NCBI RefSeq assembly: GCF_000439375.1
Contig: NZ_ATMI01000052.1
Location: 1-47,744 of the forward strand
Source of the DNA: Tatumella saanichensis
Lineage (GTDB): Bacteria > Pseudomonadota > Gammaproteobacteria > Enterobacterales > Enterobacteriaceae
Length of the DNA stretch: 47,744 bases
Reading direction: 5' to 3'
A program made the translations under genes and the position numbers. This document shows, piece by piece, positions 39,419 through 47,554 of the stretch. How positions within the stretch are numbered: position 1 is the stretch's first letter; every line of letters begins with the position of its first letter. The notes beneath the pieces are model-generated. The model searched no databases. It saw nothing but the letters and a program-made list of their open reading frames with translations, and had not been told where the DNA came from.

Positions 39419-39928
39419 TTATGTTGGGCAGCTTTGCGGCTCCTCCATCCTAATAGGCTCTTTTATCGGATAGTTAGGATTTCTTGGAGACCAGCAACTG
39501 GTAGTGACTTTCACTTCATCACAGGGTAGAAAATGTACGGTGATCCCGCAGGTCTCCTCACCGTTGTAGTCAGGTACGGATACGTTTATACTGTGCTGAC
39601 GCTTCTGAGCATCAATGCCCTGTTTCCATAAAAGATATTTTTCCCTATCCCCATATCCCGGAAAATCCATCGAATATCCAACACCGGTCTCCCAATCAAC
39701 ACGCACGGTCATACCCGGTTTCCAGATAGCCGGTCCGCTGTAACAACAACCGCCGCCGCCGCCCTGAAAGGGACCAATACTGTCGTAGCCAGGCTGACCA
39801 TCAACGCTGAAAGAGTTGATTGCCCATTTAGTATGATTAATTGCTCTAATGGTACCGGCCTGTACTCTCGGAACCACACTGAGAAGCAGTAGTCCCGCCA
39901 ACAGCGGGAATAGTCGTGAAGAGTTCAT
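39419..39928 (-). CDS. tli1: Tle1 immunity protein, array copy 3 (backbone A, cassette 2)
   Basis: 169 residues. It joins backbone A ends (TIRA, GPAIWKP, WSPRNPNYPIKEP) to the centre VGYSMDFPGYGDREKYLLWK of copy 2, so it is a recombinant between the two types. It alone has DSIGPF in place of DIIGPF. Confidence 0.82.
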   Translation of the reverse strand: MNSSRLFPLLAGLLLLSVVPRVQAGTIRAINHTKWAINSFSVDGQPGYDSIGPFQGGGGGCCYSGPAIWKPGMTVRVDWETGVGYSMDFPGYGDREKYLLWKQGIDAQKRQHSINVSVPDYNGEETCGITVHFLPCDEVKVTTSCWSPRNPNYPIKEPIRMEEPQSCPT

Positions 39929-39970
39929 CTGACACTCCTTGTGAGATGTAAATATGGGAAGTAGAAGAGG

Positions 39971-40540
39971 TTATGTTGGGCAGCGTTTCGGCTCCTCCAT
40001 CCTGACCGGCTCTTTTATTGGGTAAGAGGGGCTGCCATAGGTGTAACAACTGGTGGTGACTTTCACTTCATCACAGGGCAGAAAATGCACGGTAATCCCG
40101 CAGGTCTTCTCTCCGCTATAGTCGGGTACAGGAACGCTTTTAGTTAACTGCCGACTTAATAATTTGACCTTTTTATACCATTCCCTTCTTTGTACTTCGT
40201 ATTCAGAAACTTTTTTAGCCCAGATTTTTTTGTCTCCATTTTTATATTCGGGAAAAACAGGTTCAGGCATTTCAGGTATATCACTGGCAAAAGCAACCCC
40301 TCTTTCCCAATCAATACGAACAGTCATACCCGGTTTCCAAATAGCAGGCGGGCTATAACAACAGCCGCCGCCGCCCTGAAAGGGACCAATAATGTCGTAG
40401 CCAGGCTGACCATCAACGCTGAAAGAGTTAATCGCCCATTTAGTGTGATTAATCGCATCCATGGTCCCGGCCTGCACCCTTGGTACCACATTGATAAGCA
40501 GTAGTCCCGCCAACAGCGGGAATAGTCGTAAATAGCTCAT
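39971..40540 (-). CDS. tli1: Tle1 immunity protein, array copy 4 (backbone B, long cassette 3)
   Basis: 189 residues, 20 longer than the others. Backbone B. The centre is unique: VAFASDIPEMPEPVFPEYKN, then a Lys/Trp-rich helix KIWAKKVSEYEVQRREWYKK. The Gly run before CCYS has four instead of five residues. The extra length is confined to the cassette, supporting modular exchange. Confidence 0.82.
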   Translation of the reverse strand: MSYLRLFPLLAGLLLINVVPRVQAGTMDAINHTKWAINSFSVDGQPGYDIIGPFQGGGGCCYSPPAIWKPGMTVRIDWERGVAFASDIPEMPEPVFPEYKNGDKKIWAKKVSEYEVQRREWYKKVKLLSRQLTKSVPVPDYSGEKTCGITVHFLPCDEVKVTTSCYTYGSPSYPIKEPVRMEEPKRCPT

Positions 40541-40582
40541 CTGACACTCCTTGTGAGATGTAAGTGTGTGAAGTAGAAGAGG

Positions 40583-41092
40583 CTATGTTGGGCAGCTTTG
40601 CGGCTCCTCCATCCTGATCGGCTCTTTTATTGGGTAAGCGGGGCTGCCATAGGTGTAACAACTGGTGGTGACTTTCACTGCATCGCAGGGCAGAAAATGC
40701 ACGGTGATCCCGCAGGTCTTCTCTCCGTTGTAATCGGGTACAGGAACGTTTTTGCTATGCTGGCGATTATTAGCTTTCATTTTTGTTTCCCAAGCTTTGT
40801 ATTTTTTATAATCCGCAAACCCTGGAAATCCTTTTGATCCTCCTTCACCGGTCTCCCAATCAATACGAACAGTCATACCCGGTTTCCAAACAGCTGGCGG
40901 GCTATAACAACAGCCGCCGCCGCCGCCCTGAAAGGGGCCGATAATATCGTAGCCAGGCTGACCATCGACGCTGAAAGAGTTAATCGCCCATTTAGTATGA
41001 TTAATCGCATCCATGGTCCCGGCCTGCACCCTCGGTACCACATTGATAAGCAGTAGCCCCGCCAGTAGCGGGAATAGTCGTGAAGAGTTCAT
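40583..41092 (-). CDS. tli1: Tle1 immunity protein, array copy 5 (backbone B, cassette 1)
   Basis: 169 residues. Backbone B (TMDA, SPPAVWKP, CYTYGSPAYPIKEP) combined with the EGGSKGFPGFADYKKYK centre that copies 1 and 8 carry on backbone A. The shared centre is nearly identical at the DNA level, indicating a recent transfer. One conserved Glu is replaced (PCDAVKV). Confidence 0.82.
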   Translation of the reverse strand: MNSSRLFPLLAGLLLINVVPRVQAGTMDAINHTKWAINSFSVDGQPGYDIIGPFQGGGGGCCYSPPAVWKPGMTVRIDWETGEGGSKGFPGFADYKKYKAWETKMKANNRQHSKNVPVPDYNGEKTCGITVHFLPCDAVKVTTSCYTYGSPAYPIKEPIRMEEPQSCPT

Positions 41093-41134
41093 CTGACACT
41101 CCTTGTGAGATGTAAGTGTGGGAAGTAAGAGAGG

Positions 41135-41644
41135 TTATGTTGGGCAGCTTTGCGGCTCCTCCATCCTGACCGGCTCTTTTATTGGGTAAGAGGGGCTGCC
41201 ATAGGTGTAACAACTGGTGGTGACTTTCACTTCATCGCAGGGCAGAAAATGCACGGTGATCCCGCAGGTCTTCTCTCCATTGTAATCGGGTACAGATACA
41301 TTTTTGCTAAACTGTCTGCTCTGTGCCTTCATCTTTTTAGCCCAAGCAAGATATTTTTCATCATCGCCAAAACCTGGAAAGCCTTCCATATCTCCAACAC
41401 CGGTCTCCCAATCAATACGAACAGTCATACCCGGTTTCCAAATAGCAGGCGGGCTATAACAACAGCCGCCGCCGCCGCCCTGAAAGGGGCCGATAATATC
41501 GTAGCCAGGCTGACCATCGACGCTGAAAGAGTTAATCGCCCATTTGGTATGATTAATCGCATCCATGGTCCCGGCCTGCACCCTCGGTACCACATTGATA
41601 AGCAGTAGTCCCGCCAACAGCGGGAGTAGTCGTAAATAGCTCAT
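41135..41644 (-). CDS. tli1: Tle1 immunity protein, array copy 6 (backbone B, cassette 4)
   Basis: 169 residues. Backbone B with centre VGDMEGFPGFGDDEKYLAWA and KAQSRQFSKNV. Signal peptide reads MSYLRLLPLLAGLLL. Closest relative is copy 7, which differs mainly inside the centre. Confidence 0.82.
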   Translation of the reverse strand: MSYLRLLPLLAGLLLINVVPRVQAGTMDAINHTKWAINSFSVDGQPGYDIIGPFQGGGGGCCYSPPAIWKPGMTVRIDWETGVGDMEGFPGFGDDEKYLAWAKKMKAQSRQFSKNVSVPDYNGEKTCGITVHFLPCDEVKVTTSCYTYGSPSYPIKEPVRMEEPQSCPT

Positions 41645-41686
41645 CTGACACTCCTTGTGAGATGTAAGTGTGGGAAGTAAGAGAGG

Positions 41687-42196
41687 TTATGTTGGGCAGC
41701 TTTGCGGCTCCTCCATCCTGACCGGCTCTTTTATTGGGTAAGAGGGGCTGCCATAGGTGTAACAACTGGTGGTGACTTTCACTTCATCACAGGGCAGAAA
41801 ATGCACGGTGATCCCGCAGGTCTTCTCTCCGTTGTAATCGGGTACAGGAACGTTTTTACTAAACTGCCTGCTCTGTGCTTCCATTTTCTTTACCCAGGCG
41901 AGATATTCAGCTCTCTTATCAAACCCCGGAAAACCCTCCATATCTCCAACACCGGTCTCCCAATCAATACGAACAGTCATACCCGGTTTCCAAACAGCAG
42001 GCGGGCTATAACAACAGCCGCCGCCGCCGCCCTGAAAGGGACCAATAATGTCGTAGCCAGGCTGACCATCAACGCTGAAAGAGTTAATCGCCCATTTAGT
42101 GTGATTAATCGCATCCATGGTCCCGGCCTGCACCCTCGGTACCACATTGATAAGCAGTAGTCCCGCCAACAGCGGGAATAGTCGTAAATAGCTCAT
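41687..42196 (-). CDS. tli1: Tle1 immunity protein, array copy 7 (backbone B, cassette 4 variant)
   Basis: 169 residues. Backbone B with centre VGDMEGFPGFDKRAEYLAWV, a variant of copy 6 with changes clustered in a short stretch (FGDDEK versus FDKRAE). The clustering suggests selection on, or exchange of, this surface. Confidence 0.82.
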   Translation of the reverse strand: MSYLRLFPLLAGLLLINVVPRVQAGTMDAINHTKWAINSFSVDGQPGYDIIGPFQGGGGGCCYSPPAVWKPGMTVRIDWETGVGDMEGFPGFDKRAEYLAWVKKMEAQSRQFSKNVPVPDYNGEKTCGITVHFLPCDEVKVTTSCYTYGSPSYPIKEPVRMEEPQSCPT

Positions 42197-42238
42197 CTGA
42201 CACTCCTTGTGAGATGTAAGTGTGGGAAGTAAGAGAGG

Positions 42239-42745
42239 TTATGTTGGGCAGCTTTGCGGCTCCTCCATCCTAAGTGGCTCTTTTATCGGATAGTTAGGAT
42301 TTCTTGGAGACCAGCAACTGGTAGTAACTTTCACTTCATCACAGGGCAGAAAATGTACGGTGATCCCGCAGGTCTCCTCTCCATTATAATCGGGCACAGG
42401 AACGTTTTTGCTATGCTGACGATTATTAGCTTTCATTTTTGTTTCCCAAGCTTTGTATTTTTTATAATCCGCAAACCCTGGAAATCCTTTTGATCCTCCT
42501 TCACCGGTCTCCCAGTCAATACGAACAGTCATACCCGGTTTCCAGATAGCCGGTCCGCTGTAACAGCAACCGCCGCCGCCCTGAAAGGGACCAATAATGT
42601 CGTAGCCAGGCTGACCATCGACGCTGAAAGTGTTAATCGCCCATTTGGTATGATTAATTGCTCTAATGGTACCGGCCTGCACCCTCGGAACCATATTGAT
42701 AAGCAGTAGCCCCGCCAACAGCGGGAATAGTCGTGAATAGTGCAT
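42239..42745 (-). CDS. tli1: Tle1 immunity protein, array copy 8 (backbone A, cassette 1), promoter-proximal
   Basis: 168 residues from ATG at 42745, which has the AAGGAG site shared by all copies; an upstream in-frame Met is not needed. Signal peptide MHYSRLFPLLAGLLL. Backbone A (TIRA, GPAIWKP, WSPRNPNYPIKEP) with the EGGSKGF centre, closely resembling copy 1 at the other end of the array. The Gly run has four residues. It is the first copy transcribed, 205 bases after the DUF4123 stop. Confidence 0.8.
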   Translation of the reverse strand: MHYSRLFPLLAGLLLINMVPRVQAGTIRAINHTKWAINTFSVDGQPGYDIIGPFQGGGGCCYSGPAIWKPGMTVRIDWETGEGGSKGFPGFADYKKYKAWETKMKANNRQHSKNVPVPDYNGEETCGITVHFLPCDEVKVTTSCWSPRNPNYPIKEPLRMEEPQSCPT

Positions 42746-42836
42746 CTGACACTCCTTGTGAGAGCAACTCACCACAGAATTTAAGAAAGATATCTGTCCT
42801 ATCCCCCCGTGAATGCTTAGGGAAATTGAAGTCGTC

Positions 42837-42945
42837 TTTACCCTAAAGCGTTAGCATAGCCATATCGGCAACAAGCTTTCCGCAGCATCTAGGGCCTGAC
42901 CACGCCTCCATCAAGCGTTTCCGTATGAACTCTGTTTACCCTAAA
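42837..42945. repeat. Direct repeat in the spacer between DUF4123 and the immunity array
   Basis: TTTACCCTAAA occurs at 42837-42847 and 42935-42945, 98 bases apart. The spacer 42776-42950 is the longest in this operon section and holds no gene. It may contain a promoter for the array, but no clear one was found. Confidence 0.4.
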
Positions 42946-42950
42946 AACAT

Positions 42951-43715
42951 TTACTGCGACGGATCTTCAGATTGCCATTTTTTTATTACCCATGCTTCAC
43001 GGGCATCACCTGTGATAATCCCTTGCTTGGTAGCCTCGAGCATGCCCTGATAACAGTCGGCAAAAAGTCTCTGCCGGCACGAGTACTTCCCTTCAGGAGG
43101 TGACCGATGTGAGAGCAGCATCATCACATCACAGATGCACATCAGGTCCTCAAACTGTGCATCATTAAGTTCTATTTTTTTAGGTAGGGCGCCACGTAAC
43201 TGAGCAGTTGCCATACCTTTGATGCCTGCGCTGTTGCCATCCATATCCCGCCATGCCCAAAATAGCACCGGCTGCAATAAAGCGTGCTGCTGTTCATCAG
43301 TGAGGATATGAGTAAACAGCAGCGGAAACAGGCGAGTATCATAAAACCGAAAAATACCGCCCCGCCCCTCATGGAGGATATCCACACAGGCCGTCAGCCA
43401 GTTTGCCAGTCCGGAAAACGACCATAGCGAACATAGCAGTAGTAGAGGGGCACTCTCGGTTACCTGCTGACTGATTTCCTGAAGCCACTGAACCTGTAAC
43501 GGATCTTCCACGTTGATCCGCACCAGTAGCGGAGCATCATCGACAATAAACTGCTCCGGAAGTCCTTGATATAGGGATTGCCATTGCACAGACAAAGCAT
43601 TAACAGTGGTGATCACACTAAAATCCAGACCTGCCTGATCAACAATGAGGTCGAGATAATCATTTCCTGAGGCGCGGCAGCTCACTGTGACCTCTTTAAT
43701 CCATTGTGCTGTCAT
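42951..43715 (-). CDS. T6SS effector adaptor, DUF4123 (Tap/TEC)
   Basis: 254 residues from ATG at 43715, overlapping the vgrG stop as ATGA. The DUF4123 fold is suggested by LLVRINVEDPLQVQWLQEI, LLLCSLWSFSGLANWL and then GRGGIFRFYDTRLFPLLF. These chaperones load an effector onto the VgrG encoded just upstream. Here the nearest effector in the operon is Tle1, beyond the immunity array, so Tle1 is the likely cargo. Confidence 0.87.
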   Translation of the reverse strand: MTAQWIKEVTVSCRASGNDYLDLIVDQAGLDFSVITTVNALSVQWQSLYQGLPEQFIVDDAPLLVRINVEDPLQVQWLQEISQQVTESAPLLLLCSLWSFSGLANWLTACVDILHEGRGGIFRFYDTRLFPLLFTHILTDEQQHALLQPVLFWAWRDMDGNSAGIKGMATAQLRGALPKKIELNDAQFEDLMCICDVMMLLSHRSPPEGKYSCRQRLFADCYQGMLEATKQGIITGDAREAWVIKKWQSEDPSQ

Positions 43716-46093
43716 ACATTCCCCCTCGGAACAAATCCCTGCGCCAATGCTTGGGCTTTTTTCAGGCACTCTTGACATACTGATGACGGAAGTTCCGGAA
43801 GAGGAAACATTTCACTGGCTGGCTGTTGGAAGCGGTGATTGCCTTTGAGACTGAGCAGCCTCGGCCCATGAATTTCAATCTCCCCTTGTGGGGTGATCCT
43901 GATATAAGCCCCTCCGCACCCTAAGGTGATCCCATTCTTTGCTGTGAGCTGCAGGTGTCCTTGGGCAGATTGGACGGTAATATCATTGAGTGATGTTAGC
44001 GCTAAGCTGTCACCATGAGATTCCACGGCTAGCGGCCCCTTCCCTGATATCAATCTCAGACCTTCTTGTTGTGCCAATATCGACACGGCCTGACGGGCGT
44101 TAATGGAGCAACGCTGAGCGGCACTCAGATTTAGCTCCCCCAGACTCTGCACAAAAGCGCCGTTCCCTCCTTTGAGTAATACTGTTTCTGGGGTCACCGC
44201 GGCGATACCTTTTGGCGCAGACATCAGTAAAACCGGATCCTGAAGATCACTTGCGGACGTGATCAATCGATCGAGTGGCTGCGGATCCGGTACCGGGTTG
44301 CGATGGGTAGCACTGATCTTCCCCCACTCAATATTCTGATTATTTGCGCCTTTGAGTAGGCTGATCGCTGGAGCCATCTCCAGCACTTTTCCCTGTGCGT
44401 TCTGTTGGCCGTCGGCGGTAATAAAAATCCCCTGCTGGGCGCGAAGTGTGCCGTGGCTATCGGTTCTGAGCTCAAAACCCTCGCCGCGCTGCTGCTTTTC
44501 AGCATCCACCAGATGACCGAGATTCAGCTGACTCTTGCCGCCGTACTCGGTGCTGACCTTGATATGCTCCTTCCCGCGCTCGTCGTCGAGGCGGATTTTG
44601 TTATTCGCCGGGGTGCGTAACACGTTGCGCTTATAGTTTTGGATAGTCACCAGATCCTGATGGGCCGAATCGTGGAGCACACTGCTGATATAGGGGCGGT
44701 CCGGATGGCCGTTCTCAAAAGCGATAGCCACTTCGGTGCCTGCCAATAGCGGCAGGTGCAGACCGAAGGTATCGCCCGCATAAGGTCTGGCAAGACGCAC
44801 CCACAGGCTCTCAAAACCTGCCTGCCGCTCTTCACGGTCAAACTGCAGGCTGATACGGTAGCGTCCCTGTTTATCGATATGTCCATAGGGGTCGTTTACA
44901 GTGGTACTGGTAATACGGGCGGGCAAAGTCCCCGCCATCACCGGATGTGCGCCAGGCACAGGGCGAAAACTGTACAAGATACTGTCAGGGATCCCAGTTA
45001 ACCTGACTTGGAAATCTCGGTCTCGACGGGCACTGCAACTGAGTGTCGTGATCAGGGTCCCTTCAGCAAATACGGGGTCTACCTCATTGCCGCCGGTCAC
45101 CTTCAGCACCTGTCCCGGACTCAAGGCAGGGCTGCTGGTGAGCGCTGAGACGCAAGTCTGCTAGTTGAGATAACGTTCATGCCGCAGACGGGCATAGAAG
45201 GCCCCCGTTTCAGTGACAGGCTTTCTGGGGATGGGGTCACCCGCTTGCAGAAAGTTATCGGCATAATGATAAGCCTCCCCATAGGTGGTGGGATCTTGCG
45301 CGGAAATATTGACCACAGTGTCTAACGGTTGGTTGGCCTGCCGATAGTTGTAGTCGCGGGTAGACACCTGTTGCACCGCCACTTGATGACGGCATTGCAT
45401 CGCCCATACCGCATCGGTCCCGTTAGCATGCTGTCCTGAAGGGGGTACCGAGGGCAACGTGATAGCTTGCTGGTACTGTTGGCGGCTGTCGCAAAATTCG
45501 ACGACATCGATATGCAGCCGTGTATCCGCGCTAAAACGGAACCAGATCCCCGTCTCGCCGAGCAGACGACTAATAAAATGCAGGTCATCCTCGCCATACT
45601 GCATGACCTGCTCGCGGCGCGGATACTCACGGCTCAATGAAAAGAGGAAGTCCTGACCGCGCATACCATGGCGTTCCCGCAGAATTTTCTCGACGATCTG
45701 TGGCACCGACATATCCAAGTAAATCGCGTTATGGGAACAGTGCTGCAGCAGCGCCAAGCGCGGTGATAGCGTCAGGGCATAGCAAGTTTCATCTTTAGAG
45801 GTACCCAGACGTTCAAAACCGGTCACTACTCCCTGGATCACCCGCAAGGGTTGCTGCATTTTGATGCCGTAACTCTGGTCAACCGGGGCCTGCAGCGTTA
45901 GAGAGGCCGCTTTCATCAGCATTATCTCTTTGCTGATGGCATGGTCAGCGCTGGTGAACTCAATACGGCAGCTGAACGGCCGGCTCAGGGCTTCATCGCC
46001 TTCAAACGCCAGCACATCGAGCTCTGCGTCACACCCCTTCACCGCCAGCTGGTGGTGGTTATGGCTGAATCTTATCTTAAGATTGTTGCTCAT
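43712..46093 (-). pseudogene. vgrG: T6SS spike protein VgrG, interrupted by in-frame amber codon
   Basis: Codons 1-310 (from ATG 46093) encode the gp27-like part (LAVKGCDAELDVLAFEGDEAL, FERLGTSKDETCYALTLSPR, YGEDDLHFISRLLGETGIWF). Codon 311 is TAG (45163-45161). The frame stays open for 482 more codons with the gp5-like OB part (YGHIDKQGRYRISLQFDRE) and DUF2345 beta-helix, ending PLPELPSSVCQECLKKAQ...RGNV. Full length would be 793, normal for VgrG. ERYLN-stop-QTC is where relatives commonly have Gln. Without read-through no spike tip would form from this gene. Confidence 0.92.
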
Positions 46094-46158
46094 GAATTCA
46101 CTCCTTGTGACATGTCAAACTCCAGTGCAACCCCTTGTTCTTCACTCCAGTTAAGCAT
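46090..46158 (-). other. Short coupled reading frame before vgrG, possible gene remnant
   Basis: ATG at 46158 opens a 22-residue frame (MLNWSEEQGVALEFDMSQGV plus NS) whose stop overlaps the vgrG ATG. It supplies the AAGGAG site for vgrG. It could be a leader peptide or the end of a lost gene; upstream, 46160-46280, nothing else is seen. Confidence 0.3.
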
Positions 46159-46280
46159 CAGGGAGTGCAGTTTGAATTTTTGGGATCGTGTAACTCAGCA
46201 GCACGGGCAGCAGGTGGTTATCCCAACATAAGAACCAGTATTAGAAATATGTCTAGACCTGCCTCTTTTCTAACCTACAT

Positions 46281-47399
46281 TTACTGTCTGGTGTTTCCCG
46301 TAGCTGAGCCAGTTCGATACCTGAACGTTCTGGTGATCCTGTCCCAGATATCGACCAGTTGTGAATCTGTATAGTTTCTCGTTTCCTTACCAGAATTATG
46401 TAACTCAACAGAAAATACCGGATGTTTCAAATCACCCATTTTTTCGTTACCGTAAAACTGGAACGTATAGTAAGGAACTCGCTTCTCTTCAGGATGATAA
46501 ATATCCTGATTACCTTTCATCAGCCACTCTTCAGCATCTATACCTGGCAACTTTACAGTGCCTTTCTTAAGGGTATGAGCACCAACCCTGATGAGGGCGG
46601 CATTTATTTCATTACCTCGTTCCAGTAATGTGTTATCTTTACCAAGAGTATTGTTACTGTTAACGATAATCTCAAAATCAACTGGCTTATATATTAATGT
46701 AATATCATCTTGCGAGGTCGTATTTGTATCAGTAATAAAACCTTCTGGTATACAGACGCCGGACTGCGTTGGGACTTCCTCATCCTTCCTTCCCTTCAAC
46801 CTTGACAGCAGGCTTTGCATTTCTGCAAGCTTCTGAGGCTTATCGTTTAAATCGATTTCTTTCGAGCCGCTGTTTAAATAATCCCATCTGTCTTTTTTAT
46901 ATTTGGGATTGGATAAATCAGTAATTTCACTTGTAATAATGAATGCTACTCCGTTACTGTACAAATGGCCTTCCAGAATTCGCCCAAAGCCCGGAACACT
47001 GCCGTTTTTATTACGATCAAAAATGACGATATTGTCATTTCTCCGGTACACCTGCTTCAGGTAAGGCTGGTCTATCGACCTACCCGTAGGACTATTGTTT
47101 AACTCCTGTTCTCGTAACCGGATACGTTGCGCAAACGCCGGAGGAGACAACCGCTTGCTGGTAATTCTCATTTCATTAATCTTTACCTGACCCATCGCAG
47201 CATTGTTAAATGAAACGGGCACATCAAAAAGATAGCGACCAAGACACTGGGGTCTGGTCTGTTCAAAAAGCTTATCCGTCATTTGTTTTTCCTTTGCCGT
47301 TAAAGAGGCTACCGGCCACGGACGGGTGAGTAACCAGAAAACTGTACAGAGAATAAATACAACAACCATTAATCCCAGCCATAAATGTCTTACCCGCAT
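46281..47399 (-). CDS. tli4: T6SS immunity protein, Tli4 family
   Basis: 372 residues. One N-terminal membrane span or signal anchor (LWLGLMVVVFILCTVFWLL), then a periplasmic part with KEKQMTDKLFEQTRPQCLGR, YLFDVPVSF, and near the end GIDAEEWLMKG and FSVELHNSGKE, which recall the Tli4 N- and C-domains. Tli4 proteins neutralise Tle4 lipases. Its ATG overlaps the stop of the small fragment upstream. A second copy begins at the right edge. Confidence 0.75.
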   Translation of the reverse strand: MRVRHLWLGLMVVVFILCTVFWLLTRPWPVASLTAKEKQMTDKLFEQTRPQCLGRYLFDVPVSFNNAAMGQVKINEMRITSKRLSPPAFAQRIRLREQELNNSPTGRSIDQPYLKQVYRRNDNIVIFDRNKNGSVPGFGRILEGHLYSNGVAFIITSEITDLSNPKYKKDRWDYLNSGSKEIDLNDKPQKLAEMQSLLSRLKGRKDEEVPTQSGVCIPEGFITDTNTTSQDDITLIYKPVDFEIIVNSNNTLGKDNTLLERGNEINAALIRVGAHTLKKGTVKLPGIDAEEWLMKGNQDIYHPEEKRVPYYTFQFYGNEKMGDLKHPVFSVELHNSGKETRNYTDSQLVDIWDRITRTFRYRTGSATGNTRQ

Positions 47400-47551
47400 C
47401 AGGCGACCTCCCCGGCCAATTTGATAATTGAGCGTAACGTGAACTTCATCGCTACAGAAAGGCCGTTTTCCTTACCGGCGTCCCCGACGGCATAGGCACC
47501 TTTATGATCGACGTCGGTAGCAAGCAGCGAGCGGATCCCGGAAAAATACAT
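47399..47551 (-). pseudogene. Short fragment, probable effector C-terminus duplicated with tli4
   Basis: 50 residues (MYFSGIRSLLATDVDHKGAY then VGDAGKENGLSVAMKFTLRS, ending LAGEVA). It starts one codon after the stop of the right-hand tli4 copy in the same frame and has no ribosome binding site of its own, while its stop overlaps the next tli4 start (TGATG). This fits the tail of an effector gene, probably a Tle4-type lipase, carried along when the effector-end plus tli4 unit was duplicated. Confidence 0.55.
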
Positions 47552-47554
47552 CTA

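Larger units (their letters stand above)
38315..42745 (-). repeat. Tandem array of eight Tle1 immunity genes
   Basis: Eight gene-plus-spacer units follow at steps of 552 bases, except copy 4 which is 60 bases longer. Spacers of 42 bases are nearly identical and each provides AAGGAG seven bases before ATG. No terminators are seen inside, so the array is likely one transcript with vgrG and tle1. Confidence 0.95.

Noticed and set aside
41150-42160. 152-residue plus-strand frames repeated within the immunity array
   Set aside because: They are complements of the array copies, recur with them and lack ribosome binding sites.
38840-42260. 67-70-residue leftward frames spanning the array spacers
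   Set aside because: They read out of frame across the end of one copy and the start of the next, with the true starts and signal peptides in other frames.
38315-42745. CRISPR-like appearance of regular repeats
   Set aside because: The unit is about 552 bases, coding and signal-peptide bearing; no short repeat-spacer pattern exists anywhere in the window.
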